NCBI GenBank assembly: GCA_910585435.1
Contig: CAJUEJ010000001.1
Span: 341,092 to 405,091 of the forward strand
Source of the DNA: an uncultured Hungatella sp.
Lineage (GTDB): Bacteria; Bacillota; Clostridia; Lachnospirales; Lachnospiraceae
Direction of reading: 5' to 3'
DNA length: 64,000 bases
Shown here in pieces: positions 1 through 9,098 of this stretch (positions are counted from its first letter, which is position 1; the number at the start of each line of letters is the position of its first letter). The notes below the pieces were generated by a model. The model was not told the origin of the DNA. It searched no databases and was given only the letters and a program-made list of their open reading frames with translations. Made by a program: the position numbers and the translations under genes.

Positions 1-404
1 GTATTCCGCCTGAACAAGGAAAAAAGCTGATGGAATATTCCAAATATAGAAATCCTTTTAACCATCCGACGGTTATGTTCCGAAGGCAGGTGATTTTGCA
101 GGTAGGAAATTATTCGGCGCTAAAAGAATGTGAAGATTATGAATTGTGGTATCGGGTACTGAAAAATGGTTATCATGGCTATAACATTCAAAGCCCTGTA
201 TTGCATTACCGGGCAGGGACCGATATGTTGAAAAGAAGAAAAAACAAACGTTTTTTTCATCAGTCAGTTAAGCTTGTTTTGGATATGAAAAGGGAGAAGT
301 ATATAAATTTTCTGGAAATGTCCGTTGCATTAGGAATGCAGGTCATTCGATTTTATGCCCCCTTTCAGATAAATAAAATAGTTTATAAATATGTGAGGTC
401 TTGA
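1..404 (+). CDS. Glycosyltransferase family 2, C-terminal part (gene begins before the window)
   Basis: The reading frame is open from the first bases of the window (frame starting at base 3) through the stop at 402-404, so this is the 3' end of a longer gene and the internal Met at base 30 is not its start. The visible ~133 residues carry NHPTVMFRR followed by CEDYELWYRVL, the ED-x-ELW pattern near the acceptor site of GT-A fold family 2 glycosyltransferases, then a basic C-terminal tail. By family it would add one sugar to a lipid-linked glycan at the inner membrane face. The stop lies one base before the hddA start, so the two are translationally close. Donor and acceptor cannot be told. 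Confidence 0.8.
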   Translation, partial: IPPEQGKKLMEYSKYRNPFNHPTVMFRRQVILQVGNYSALKECEDYELWYRVLKNGYHGYNIQSPVLHYRAGTDMLKRRKNKRFFHQSVKLVLDMKREKYINFLEMSVALGMQVIRFYAPFQINKIVYKYVRS

Positions 405-405
405 C

Positions 406-1404
406 ATGATTATTACACGAACTCCTTTCCGGATCAGTTTTTGCGGAGGCGGCAGTGATCTTCCTGCATTTTATGAGAAAAACGGCGGATGCGTATTAAG
501 TACCAGCATTGATAAATATATGTATTTATCCGTACATCCATCCTTCCGCAGAGAGGATACCATATTAAAGTATTCTAAAACTGAGATTGTAAATGATATC
601 TCACATATCGCTCATCTTTACTTTAAAACAGTTCTAAAAAGAATGGATATCCATGGAGTGGAGATAACAAGCACTGCAGATATTCCGGCGGGAACCGGTT
701 TAGGATCCTCTTCCTCCTTCACAGTTGGACTTCTCCATTCCTTATATAGTTATAAAGGAAAGTTTGTCTCAAAAGAACAGCTGGCTGGGGAGGCATGTAA
801 GGTAGAGCTGGAGGATCTAAGGCAGCCTGTAGGAAAACAGGATCAATATGCTGCAGCTTACGGAGGCCTGAATTATATAACTTTCAATAAAGATGGGAGC
901 GTTTTTGTAGAGCCGGTTATTATGGAACCAAATACCCGGGAAAGGCTGGAGAAGAATCTGATGCTTTTTTATACAGGGGATATCCGGTCAGCTTCTAAGA
1001 TTTTAACAGAACAGAGTGACAATATTCATAAGTCTCATGAGAAAGAAAATAATTTAATAAACATGTGTATGCTAACAAAAGATCTCTATCGGTATCTGCA
1101 AGAGGGGAAGATTGATCAGATGGGGGTTATTTTAGATGAAAGCTGGAGATTAAAGCGTACATTGGCGTCAGGAATATCGAATCCGCTGATTGACGAATAC
1201 TATGAGATTGCTATAAAGGCAGGGGCGATTGGCGGAAAATTATTAGGCGCCGGAGGGGGAGGCTTCCTTCTTTTTTATACACCGGAAGCAAAACAAGAAA
1301 ATGTAAGAAAGGCATTAAAACTTCCGGAAATTCCATGGACCTTTGACAGACAGGGAAGCGCTGTCATTTATGTGGGAACGAAACCTCATACGATAAAGCA
1401 GTAG
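406..1404 (+). CDS. hddA: D-glycero-alpha-D-manno-heptose-7-phosphate kinase
   Basis: GHMP-superfamily kinase of 332 residues, the usual length for HddA. The N-terminus has RTPFRISFCGGGSDLPAF, typical of sugar-1-kinases of the Hdd/Fkp type; the ATP-binding motif PAGTGLGSSSSF lies at about residues 94-105 and the C-terminal GHMP motif GAGGGGFLLF at about 281-290. It should phosphorylate D-glycero-D-manno-heptose 7-phosphate at the alpha anomeric position to give the 1,7-bisphosphate. The assignment over other GHMP kinases rests on the neighbours: a GmhB phosphatase and an HddC nucleotidyltransferase in one polypeptide, plus GmhA, all within 3 kb. The gene starts one base after the preceding stop. 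Confidence 0.88.
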   Translation: MIITRTPFRISFCGGGSDLPAFYEKNGGCVLSTSIDKYMYLSVHPSFRREDTILKYSKTEIVNDISHIAHLYFKTVLKRMDIHGVEITSTADIPAGTGLGSSSSFTVGLLHSLYSYKGKFVSKEQLAGEACKVELEDLRQPVGKQDQYAAAYGGLNYITFNKDGSVFVEPVIMEPNTRERLEKNLMLFYTGDIRSASKILTEQSDNIHKSHEKENNLINMCMLTKDLYRYLQEGKIDQMGVILDESWRLKRTLASGISNPLIDEYYEIAIKAGAIGGKLLGAGGGGFLLFYTPEAKQENVRKALKLPEIPWTFDRQGSAVIYVGTKPHTIKQ

Positions 1405-1427
1405 ACTAAGAGACAAGGAGAACGATT

Positions 1428-2369
1428 ATGAACATGCTGATTACCGGAGGAGCCGGCTTTATCGGTTCGCATTTGTGTTCTGAATTGGTAAAAAAGGGGA
1501 ATCATGTTGTGTGTCTTGATAATTTTGAATTGGGATCACGGGAAAACCTTAAGGATGTTTTAGATAACCCGCTGTTTACATTGACAGAGGGGGATGCATC
1601 ATCGATTTCCGTATTGGAGCACGTAATTGTTGAGAATCAAATAGAGATGATTTTTCATCTGGCAGCAAATTCTGATATTCAAAAAAGTGGGGTTTCACCG
1701 GAAATAGATTTCATAAATACATTTTCCACATCCTATGGTGTGCTAGAGGCTATGAGAAGAAAACAAGTAAAAAAATTATTTTTTGCATCTACCTCCGCTG
1801 TGTACGGCGAAAAGACAGATACAAAGCTTTCTGAGGATGTGGGAGGGCTGTCTCCCATCTCTTACTATGGCGGGGCGAAGCTTGCTTCAGAAGCATTCAT
1901 CTCCTCTTACGCATATATGAATAATTTTGATGTGACAATATTCCGCTTTCCCAATGTAATTGGTCCCGGGTTAACACATGGGGTCATTTTTGATTTTATA
2001 AGAAAATTAAAAATGGATCCGTTAAAACTGCAGATTTTAGGAGACGGTACTCAAAAGAAGCCTTATCTTTATGTGATGGATTTAATTGATGCTATTTTAA
2101 AGGTAAGCCTGTCAGAGGAAAAGGGGGTTCACATTTATAATATCGGAGTTGAGAGCGCGACGACCGTAAAAGAAATCGCGGATATGGTTTGTAAAAAGAT
2201 GGGATTGCCAGAAGTACAGTACATATACACCGGAGGAAAGCGGGGATGGAAAGGCGACGTACCCCAATTTCAATATGATTTGAGTAAGATTCACAGACGG
2301 GGATGGAAGGCATCTTATACATCCAATGAAGCGGTGGAAAAGACATTAGATTACGTATTGAAGGAGTAA
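1428..2369 (+). CDS. NAD-dependent epimerase/dehydratase (extended SDR)
   Basis: 313-residue extended short-chain dehydrogenase/reductase. The Rossmann motif GGAGFIGS is at residues 6-13, a serine-rich STSAVYG segment at about 121-127 and the catalytic Tyr147-x3-Lys151 in YGGAK. A good Shine-Dalgarno (AAGGAG near 1415) supports the ATG at 1428. It sits between hddA and the hddC-gmhB fusion, spaced by 5 bp from the latter, so it is probably part of the nucleotide-heptose operon. It could epimerise or dehydrate the GDP-heptose, or a separate nucleotide sugar such as UDP-glucose; the sequence does not decide between these. Confidence 0.8.
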   Translation: MNMLITGGAGFIGSHLCSELVKKGNHVVCLDNFELGSRENLKDVLDNPLFTLTEGDASSISVLEHVIVENQIEMIFHLAANSDIQKSGVSPEIDFINTFSTSYGVLEAMRRKQVKKLFFASTSAVYGEKTDTKLSEDVGGLSPISYYGGAKLASEAFISSYAYMNNFDVTIFRFPNVIGPGLTHGVIFDFIRKLKMDPLKLQILGDGTQKKPYLYVMDLIDAILKVSLSEEKGVHIYNIGVESATTVKEIADMVCKKMGLPEVQYIYTGGKRGWKGDVPQFQYDLSKIHRRGWKASYTSNEAVEKTLDYVLKE

Positions 2370-2374
2370 AATAT

Positions 2375-3667
2375 ATGCAGGCTGTCATTATGGCAGGGGG
2401 AAAAGGAACAAGGCTTACTTCTGTTACGAAAAATTTAATCCCCAAACCTATGGTAACGATTGCAGGGAAGCCGATCCTTGAATACCAGCTGGATGTACTG
2501 AGAGAAAATGATGTGAAAGATATCTGGATCATCACCGGGCCATTGCATGAGGTAATAGAAAGTTATTTTGGCGATGGAGCGAAATGGGGGGTGAAAATCC
2601 GGTATTTTGTAGAGAGACAGGCTCTGGGAACAGGAGGGGCTCTGTTTTTTTTAAGAGAACATCTGGAAGAAAGATTTTTGCTTATTTTTGGAGATCTCTT
2701 TTTTGATATTGACTTAAAACGGATGCTTGCTTTCCATGAGAGAAAGCACGGAGCAATTACCTTGCTGGCCCATCCTAACAGCCATCCCCAGGATAGCGAT
2801 TTGCTGTTGCTGGATTCAAAGCTTTGTGTGACGGACATCAAGAAGAAAAACCAGGTGCGATCCGATTATTACAAGAATATAGTGAATGCTGGTATTTACT
2901 GCTTCGAGAGACAGGCTCTTGATAAAACCGAGAAATCGGATTATCAAGATTTAGAAAAGGATATTCTCTTTCCCAGATTACATAACTGCCATGACGTATT
3001 TGCATATATTTCTCCGGAATATGTAAAAGATATAGGAACTCCGGAGCGATTGACAGAAGCAGAAGCGGAATGGCTTTCGGGAGTGGTAAAAGCAAATAAT
3101 TTAAGACAAAAGCAAAAATGCCTTTTTGTAGACAGAGATGGGACTTTGAATAAGTATGTGGGTTTATTGACAGCAGCAGAAGCATTAGAATTAGAAGAAA
3201 AGGCTGCTGATGCAATACAGCTGGCTCACAAAAAAGGATATTTGGTCATCGTAATTACGAATCAACCAGTAATTGCCAGGAATTTGTGTACGCTGGAGGA
3301 GCTGGAACGCATTCATAATAAATTAGAAACCGTGTTAGGAGAAAAAGGAACCTTTCTGGATGCTATAAAGTATTGCCCTCACCATCCGGATAAAGGGTAT
3401 CCAGAAGAGCGGAGAGAATATAAGATAAACTGCAGATGCCGGAAACCAGGGATTGCGCTTATTGAGCAGGCAGCGGATGAATTTAATATTGACTTAACAA
3501 AGTCCTATATGGCAGGAGACACTACAACAGATATCCGCACAGGAAAAAATGCCGGGTTAAAAACCATATTGGTTCAGACTGGTGAGGCTGGAAAAGACGG
3601 AAAGTATCCCGATAAACCGGATAAGATTGTCCCCGACTTATTGACAGCAGTGCAGATGATGGATTGA
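2375..3667 (+). CDS. hddC-gmhB: Fused D-glycero-D-manno-heptose-1-phosphate guanylyltransferase / heptose-1,7-bisphosphate phosphatase
   Basis: 430-residue bifunctional protein. Residues 1-235 are a sugar-phosphate nucleotidyltransferase beginning MQAVIMAGGKGTRL, the nucleotide-binding signature. Residues ~247-430 are a HAD-superfamily phosphatase of the GmhB/HisB-N type: FVDRDGTLNK (catalytic DxD) at about 250, then a zinc loop with CPHH at about 333 and CRC near 353, and GDTTTDI as the late HAD Asp motif. GmhB removes the C7 phosphate from heptose 1,7-bisphosphate; HddC then joins the 1-phosphate to GTP to give GDP-heptose. Two successive pathway steps are therefore on one chain. GTP as the partner is inferred from the alpha-kinase neighbour HddA rather than from sequence. 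Confidence 0.88.
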   Translation: MQAVIMAGGKGTRLTSVTKNLIPKPMVTIAGKPILEYQLDVLRENDVKDIWIITGPLHEVIESYFGDGAKWGVKIRYFVERQALGTGGALFFLREHLEERFLLIFGDLFFDIDLKRMLAFHERKHGAITLLAHPNSHPQDSDLLLLDSKLCVTDIKKKNQVRSDYYKNIVNAGIYCFERQALDKTEKSDYQDLEKDILFPRLHNCHDVFAYISPEYVKDIGTPERLTEAEAEWLSGVVKANNLRQKQKCLFVDRDGTLNKYVGLLTAAEALELEEKAADAIQLAHKKGYLVIVITNQPVIARNLCTLEELERIHNKLETVLGEKGTFLDAIKYCPHHPDKGYPEERREYKINCRCRKPGIALIEQAADEFNIDLTKSYMAGDTTTDIRTGKNAGLKTILVQTGEAGKDGKYPDKPDKIVPDLLTAVQMMD

Positions 3668-3676
3668 GGAGAGCAG

Positions 3677-4249
3677 ATGAAAGACTACAGAGAAAAAATT
3701 CAGCGATATATAAAGATGGAAACGGCTTTGATGGATTCCATAGATGTTGAAAATCTCAATTTGGTGATAAACCAGTTAGAGGCAGCAAGGTGTCAAGGAA
3801 AAACCATTTATATTTGCGGAAACGGGGGCAGTGCCTCTACAGCGTCGCATTTTGTATGCGATTTTAATAAAGGAGTCAGTTTAGAACAGGAAGAAAAATA
3901 TAAATTTATTTGCTTAAATGACAATACCCCTTATATGATGGCCATTGCCAATGATATTGGATATGAACAGATATTTAAGATTCCCTTGGAGAATAAGATA
4001 TCTCCTGGGGATATTTTTATAGGCATATCAGGAAGCGGGAACAGCGAAAATGTGATATTGGCAGCTGAATATGCAAAAAAACAGGGCGCAATCGTTATTG
4101 GCTTGACTGGATATGACGGAGGGAAATTGAAAAAGATAGCAACCTATTCTCTTCACGCTGTTATTGATAATATGCAGATTGTGGAGGATATTCATTTGAT
4201 GATGGATCATTTGATGATGTGGGTGCTGTCGGAGGGGAGTAATGAGTGA
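3677..4249 (+). CDS. gmhA: Phosphoheptose isomerase (SIS domain)
   Basis: 190 residues, normal for GmhA. The SIS-domain signature CGNGGSASTASHF starts near residue 47, with a GISGSGNS phosphate-binding segment near 117 and a C-terminal MDHLMMW helix like those of GmhA proteins. It converts sedoheptulose 7-phosphate to D-glycero-D-manno-heptose 7-phosphate, the first step of the pathway completed by the neighbouring HddA and HddC-GmhB. The start follows the preceding stop by 9 bases with a GAGGAG ribosome site. Its stop codon overlaps the GTG start of the next gene, pointing to translational coupling. Confidence 0.9.
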   Translation: MKDYREKIQRYIKMETALMDSIDVENLNLVINQLEAARCQGKTIYICGNGGSASTASHFVCDFNKGVSLEQEEKYKFICLNDNTPYMMAIANDIGYEQIFKIPLENKISPGDIFIGISGSGNSENVILAAEYAKKQGAIVIGLTGYDGGKLKKIATYSLHAVIDNMQIVEDIHLMMDHLMMWVLSEGSNE

Positions 4250-4671
4250 ATTTCTTATGGCGTATTGCACATCACTTATATTCTCTTGGGGGGACATGGA
4301 AGAAATGTGCGAGAGTTTTTGAAATAGTCAGTTTTGTTATTGCATCTAACGCAATTTCAGCACAAGCTGTCATTGGTAAAGGCACTCAATTTTACCATCA
4401 TGGATTAGGATGTGTTGTACATGAAAATGTAGTGATTGGAGTGAACTGTAAAATATTTCAGAATGTAACACTGGGAGCAAAGCTGTCAGAAAAGGAATCT
4501 GGCGATAAAGTTCCAACGGTAGGAGACGGAGTTATGATAGGGGCAGGATCGGTTTTACTTGGAGATATACATATTGGGAATCATGCTACGATTGGGGCCA
4601 ATGCAGTGATTGTAAGTGATGTTCCGGAATATGCAGTTGTGGTAGGAGTTCCAGGTAGAATAAGAGGGTAA
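4246..4671 (+). CDS. Serine acetyltransferase-like hexapeptide O-acetyltransferase
   Basis: 141 residues beginning with GTG at 4246, which overlaps the gmhA stop in the four-base string GTGA. The body is a left-handed beta-helix of hexapeptide repeats (VIGKGTQFYHHG, VIGVNCKIFQNVTLG, MIGAGSVLLGDIHIG, TIGANAVIVSDVP) ending in the family-typical GVPGR segment. It resembles the catalytic half of CysE but lacks the long N-terminal helical domain of housekeeping CysE. Given its place in a polysaccharide operon, it most likely uses acetyl-CoA to O-acetylate a sugar rather than making O-acetylserine. Confidence 0.78.
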   Translation: MNFLWRIAHHLYSLGGTWKKCARVFEIVSFVIASNAISAQAVIGKGTQFYHHGLGCVVHENVVIGVNCKIFQNVTLGAKLSEKESGDKVPTVGDGVMIGAGSVLLGDIHIGNHATIGANAVIVSDVPEYAVVVGVPGRIRG

Positions 4672-4676
4672 TAGAT

Positions 4677-5792
4677 ATGAAAAAAATTAAGGTACTATAT
4701 GTGGTTTCTACTTTAGAGCGAAGCGGTCCTACAGATCAACTGTATAATACAGTTTATAATATTAAAGAGAAAACAGAGTGTAGAATATTAACTCTTTCTC
4801 AGGAAAAAAGGAATAGTGCCATACAAGACTTCGTTACAAATGGTATTATAGTTGATTGTTTAGATTTGAGAAGAAGCAACACATTTATTAAAGGATTATA
4901 TAAAATTAAAACATATATAAATAAATATCAACCAGATGTAATTCACACCAGTGGAATACGTGCAGATGTTATAGTTGGAAATTCTGTTTACAGAAGAATG
5001 CAATGTGTTACTATCCATAATAAAGCATCAGAGGATTACCCGTCGCTATATGGTAATATTTTAGGGAGGATAATGGCTTATATACAAATAAGAACATTTA
5101 CAAAGGTAAAGGCTCCAATTTGTTGTGCGAAGGAATTAAAACGATATTATGAATCAAAGACCAAAAAAAATTTTTACGTGATACAAAATGGAATCCATAT
5201 TAATAAATTTATTCCAAGAGAATATAAAGATTCCATAATAAGGCGAAGGGAAGTGTTAGGACTTAATAAGGATGCTTATATATTTATTTCATATGGTGCG
5301 TTAATTACCAGGAAGGATCCTATTTGCATTTTGGAAGCATTTTTGCAGGCAAATCTGGAAAATACCCAGTTAGTTATGATTGGAAAGGGAGAATTGTGGA
5401 AGAGGTGTTATTCCTATTCGAATAAAAACATAAAGGTGATTCCTTATGTTGAGGATATAAGAGATTATATTGAAGTAGCAGATACTTTTGTAACAGCATC
5501 TCATTCAGAAGGCTTTCCCAGTGCAGTATTAGAAGCAGGATGCGAAGGATTGGGTATCATTTGTTCTGATATTCCCCAGCACAGGGAAATTTTTGAAAAA
5601 TACGAGGACATATATGAAGATTATTTTCCAGTAGGAGATGTAAAAAAATTAACAGAAAAAATGAAAACCATTAGAAGAAGAGAAAGAGTAAATAACAATA
5701 TGGAAAAGTATTTTCGGAAGACCTATACAGATAAAAGAATGGCAGAAGAATATTTAACAATTTATGAACATATAAGGGAAAAAGACATATGA
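4677..5792 (+). CDS. Glycosyltransferase family 4
   Basis: 371-residue GT-B fold glycosyltransferase. The N-terminus VLYVVSTLERSGPTDQLYN is the usual Rossmann strand with a glycine/serine loop, a GT4 linker follows, and EGFPSAVLEAG at about residue 278 is the E-x7-E donor-phosphate motif of retaining family 4 enzymes. No transmembrane segment is obvious, so it should act at the cytoplasmic membrane face on a lipid-linked acceptor. Its last four bases overlap the next gene (ATGA). From here to about 18.3 kb the DNA is distinctly AT-rich. Confidence 0.85.
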   Translation: MKKIKVLYVVSTLERSGPTDQLYNTVYNIKEKTECRILTLSQEKRNSAIQDFVTNGIIVDCLDLRRSNTFIKGLYKIKTYINKYQPDVIHTSGIRADVIVGNSVYRRMQCVTIHNKASEDYPSLYGNILGRIMAYIQIRTFTKVKAPICCAKELKRYYESKTKKNFYVIQNGIHINKFIPREYKDSIIRRREVLGLNKDAYIFISYGALITRKDPICILEAFLQANLENTQLVMIGKGELWKRCYSYSNKNIKVIPYVEDIRDYIEVADTFVTASHSEGFPSAVLEAGCEGLGIICSDIPQHREIFEKYEDIYEDYFPVGDVKKLTEKMKTIRRRERVNNNMEKYFRKTYTDKRMAEEYLTIYEHIREKDI

Positions 5793-6871
5793 ATGTTATA
5801 CTGTTTATAGGAGGACTTGGTACTGGAGGAGCAGAAAGAGTTTGTATTGAACTGGCCAATTTTTTAGTTAAGAGGCATCAAGTTACAATACTTACTTTAT
5901 CATCAAAAGAACCAACCTATGAAATTGATAAAGAGGTACGATTTCAACCTTTAGAGAAAAAAAGAAAAAGTAAAGTGATAAATGATTTAGATAAAATTTG
6001 GCAGTTGTTTCTATATATAAATAGTCATTTACCAGATATCTATGTGAGTTTTCTTTCGATTCCGACCTATCTATTGCTATTGATGAAACACTGGATAAAG
6101 TGTCCGGTAGTATTTACTGTTCGCAATGAGCCGTCAGAAGAATATGGAGAATACTTAAAAAAATTAATCACACATTCTATTTTAAAAAGAGCTGATGGGG
6201 CTATCTTTCAATTAGAGAAGCAGAAAGAGTACTTCCATTTTCCGGATCGTGTATTAAAAGTTACGATTCCTAACGCGATTCGAGAAGATTGGGATAAAGA
6301 TGCAATAGATAGAACTGTAAAAGGAAAAAGAATTATCAGTGTGGGACGATTAACAAAGCAGAAAAACTTTCAGTTGTTAATTAATGCCTTTATAGAATTA
6401 CCAGAAATTCATAAAGATTGTACCTTATATATTTATGGCGAGGGAGAAGAAAGGAGAACGCTTGAAAATCTTATTTCAACTCATAATATGACAGATAAGA
6501 TTTTTCTTCCTGGAATCTCAGAGAAAATAAATGTTGAACTAGCTAATTCTGACCTTTTTGTAATGACTTCAAATTATGAGGGGATTCCAAATGCTTTATT
6601 AGAAGCTATGATAATGGGAGTGCCCGTTATTTCGACCGATTTTAGTGGAGGTGGAGCACGATTACTGATTGAAGATAATATAAATGGGATAATTGTTAAG
6701 AGAGATGACAAAGAAGAATTAAAGAAAGCTATTAAAGAATTGATAGAAAATGATTTTAAGAGAAAAAGATTAGGAAGAAAAGCAGTAGAGGTTAATTTGC
6801 GTTTTTGTCCCCAAAAGATTTATAGTTTATGGGAGAAATATATTGTGGAAGTTGTAAGAGAAAAAGGATGA
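5789..6871 (+). CDS. Glycosyltransferase family 4
   Basis: 360 residues starting in the ATGA overlap with the gene before. The N-terminal FIGGLGTGGAERV is a classical GT4 acceptor-domain loop, SVGRLTKQKNF marks the donor domain, and EGIPNALLEAM near residue 263 is the E-x7-E motif. This pattern is common among GalNAc- or hexose-adding enzymes of exopolysaccharide loci, but the donor cannot be read from sequence. Overlapping and near-zero spacings on both sides place it in one transcript with its neighbours. Confidence 0.85.
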   Translation: MNVILFIGGLGTGGAERVCIELANFLVKRHQVTILTLSSKEPTYEIDKEVRFQPLEKKRKSKVINDLDKIWQLFLYINSHLPDIYVSFLSIPTYLLLLMKHWIKCPVVFTVRNEPSEEYGEYLKKLITHSILKRADGAIFQLEKQKEYFHFPDRVLKVTIPNAIREDWDKDAIDRTVKGKRIISVGRLTKQKNFQLLINAFIELPEIHKDCTLYIYGEGEERRTLENLISTHNMTDKIFLPGISEKINVELANSDLFVMTSNYEGIPNALLEAMIMGVPVISTDFSGGGARLLIEDNINGIIVKRDDKEELKKAIKELIENDFKRKRLGRKAVEVNLRFCPQKIYSLWEKYIVEVVREKG

Positions 6872-6874
6872 CTT

Positions 6875-7924
6875 ATGTATATCTATTGTTTGACACTGGG
6901 AATTATTGTAATTTTACAGGTCATTTTTAGAAAATATCATTATAATAATTTCTATATTTCTATTCTATGTGCAATTATTTTGATTGGAATTTCTGCTTTT
7001 AGGTCTGTAAATGTGGGGAATGATCTGCATGTCTACCTGAGACGATTTGCTTGTATCGCAGAAACAGAATGGCAAGATTTGTGGAATTTGCGAGATATTG
7101 TTGATTTTGAATTTGGATATATTTTATTTTGTAAAATCCTATCATTGTTTTCTGATAATCCCCGATGGTTTATATTTATAACAAGCGTTATTATTATTGG
7201 AAGCTGGGAAGTCTTTTTTTATAAAAATTCTCCGTCTGTTTGGTTTAGTAACTGGATCTTTATAACGTTGAACATTTTTTTTGGAAGTATGAATCTGCTT
7301 CGACAGTTTCTGGCTATGGCTATTTTATATCATTCATTACAATTTTTAAATAAGAAAAGATATAAAGAGTATGTATGCGCAGTTCTATTAGCCAGTACTA
7401 TGCATAGTGCAGCGATCATATGGTTAGCGTTAATAGTATGTCAAAGGATTAAGATCAAAGCAACACATCTGCTTGCTTATATGGTATTTATTTTTTTAGT
7501 AATAGGAATCAGCCCGGTACTTTTGCAGGCGATACTTTCAAATACAAAATATAGTCCATATTTAAAGTTTTTAGGAACAGGAAGCGGCTATATAAAGCTA
7601 CTGGAAATAACAATTATTTTTTTAATGTTTGCACTGTATTATTATAGGAATAAAAGACAAAGTGATAGTATCTATATTCATACATTCATCATAGCGTTAG
7701 GGTTAAACCTTTTATCATTAAGGATTTCCATAGCAGGGCGTTTAGTTGAGTTTTTTTTCCCAATTTCAACGGTGTTATTACCTAGTATCTTGCAAAAAGT
7801 TAATAAGAAAAGAAATTACTATATGTTACTAGTGATTATATTTTTATTATCATATATGCGATTTGTTCGATATTGTCAAGTGGATTTGGGTGATGTAGTT
7901 CCGTATCAGGTTTGTTTTCATTAA
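6875..7924 (+). CDS. EpsG-family polysaccharide polymerase (Wzy-like membrane protein)
   Basis: 349 residues, almost wholly hydrophobic, with about ten membrane helices. An early segment reads ISAFRSVNVGNDLHVY, the RS-x-VGxD motif that recurs near the N-terminus of EpsG/Wzy-type polymerases, and a NLLRQFLA segment follows in the middle, also seen in that family. It would polymerise exported repeat units at the outer membrane-leaflet of the cytoplasmic membrane. It lies 3 bp after a GT4 gene. Family membership is judged from topology and these two motifs; sequence conservation in this family is low. Confidence 0.75.
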   Translation: MYIYCLTLGIIVILQVIFRKYHYNNFYISILCAIILIGISAFRSVNVGNDLHVYLRRFACIAETEWQDLWNLRDIVDFEFGYILFCKILSLFSDNPRWFIFITSVIIIGSWEVFFYKNSPSVWFSNWIFITLNIFFGSMNLLRQFLAMAILYHSLQFLNKKRYKEYVCAVLLASTMHSAAIIWLALIVCQRIKIKATHLLAYMVFIFLVIGISPVLLQAILSNTKYSPYLKFLGTGSGYIKLLEITIIFLMFALYYYRNKRQSDSIYIHTFIIALGLNLLSLRISIAGRLVEFFFPISTVLLPSILQKVNKKRNYYMLLVIIFLLSYMRFVRYCQVDLGDVVPYQVCFH

Positions 7925-7948
7925 AATTATAAGATAGAGGGAAGATAT

Positions 7949-9085
7949 GTGGTAAAAGTAATTCAATTCATACATGGGCTGAATGTGGGCGGGGCAGAAA
8001 CCCTGGTAAAAGATTATGCTTTGAATTTAAACAGAAATCTAATTGATCTGACAGTGTTATGCTATGAGCATTATGATTCACCATATGAAAAAATTTTAAA
8101 AGATGCAGGTATAAAAGTAATATATATTTGTGATGAGATGTTTTTGTATGGAAGAAAAGAAATCTGGGCAAGAGCAATAAATAAGATTTTATTCTATCTT
8201 AAAGTAAAAAATTATATCCATAAACTTAACCCGGATGTTATTCATACTCATTTGATATTAAATGCTTATCTGAAATTTGCCAGACCAAAGAAGAAGACCG
8301 TTATTTTTTATACTCAGCATTTTCAGGTTAAGCGATGGATAAGATATTTTGGCAAAGATATTAAGGCTCTTCGATGGCTTATGAAGCATTATAAAGTATA
8401 TGTAATTGCATTAAATAATTCTATGAAACAAGAGATTGACAAAGTATTGGATACAGATAAAACCATTGTTATGAATAGCGGAATAGATGTGGCTCGATTT
8501 TCTAGGAAGGTACCTGAGGATATCGTAAAGAGGAAGATCGAAATACCTAAAGATGCATTCATTGTAGGACATGTAGGACGGTTTTCAACAGTTAAAAATC
8601 ACGAGTTTCTTATTGACATTTTTGGCGAGATTGTTAAAAAAAGGGAAAATGCATTTCTGTTAATGGTAGGAAATGGAGAGACGATGGAAACAATCCGAAA
8701 AAAGGTGAGAATACTTGGACTGGATAAAAGGGTAATAATTTTATCGGACCGTACGGATGTGCCGGAATTAATGGGAATAATGGATATATTGATTTTTCCA
8801 TCATTCTCAGAGGGGATGCCGGTAACATTGGTAGAAGCCCAGATTGTGGGGATAAGATGTCTGGTAGCGGATTCTGTTTCAAAAGAGATTGTATTTTCTA
8901 ATTTAGTAAAATATAAAAGTTTGAAAGAATCAAAAGAATGCTGGGCAGATGAAGCGCTTTCCTGGAAAAACGATAATGTCAAATATTATGGTGTAGACAA
9001 ATGGGATATTACAAAAATTGTTAAAAAATTAGAAGGAATGTATTTAGAGGTAGTAGAAGAATCAAATAGAGAATCGATCATGTAG
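7949..9085 (+). CDS. Glycosyltransferase family 4
   Basis: 378 residues with a GTG start at 7949, preceded by GAGGGAAG; the ATG two bases upstream is out of frame and meets a stop at once. Features of GT4: FIHGLNVGGAETLV at the N-terminus, GHVGRFSTVKNHEFL opening the donor domain, and SEGMPVTLVEAQ (E-x7-E) near residue 288. EpsF-type enzymes have this architecture. It is the third GT4 of the locus, so with the partial GT2 at the window start at least four sugars are added by genes visible here. Confidence 0.85.
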   Translation: MVKVIQFIHGLNVGGAETLVKDYALNLNRNLIDLTVLCYEHYDSPYEKILKDAGIKVIYICDEMFLYGRKEIWARAINKILFYLKVKNYIHKLNPDVIHTHLILNAYLKFARPKKKTVIFYTQHFQVKRWIRYFGKDIKALRWLMKHYKVYVIALNNSMKQEIDKVLDTDKTIVMNSGIDVARFSRKVPEDIVKRKIEIPKDAFIVGHVGRFSTVKNHEFLIDIFGEIVKKRENAFLLMVGNGETMETIRKKVRILGLDKRVIILSDRTDVPELMGIMDILIFPSFSEGMPVTLVEAQIVGIRCLVADSVSKEIVFSNLVKYKSLKESKECWADEALSWKNDNVKYYGVDKWDITKIVKKLEGMYLEVVEESNRESIM

Positions 9086-9098
9086 AGAGAATGTTAAT

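Noticed and set aside
2092..2535. 147-codon minus-strand frame across the epimerase and hddC genes
   Set aside because: It is antisense to two well-supported genes and has no recognisable motif.
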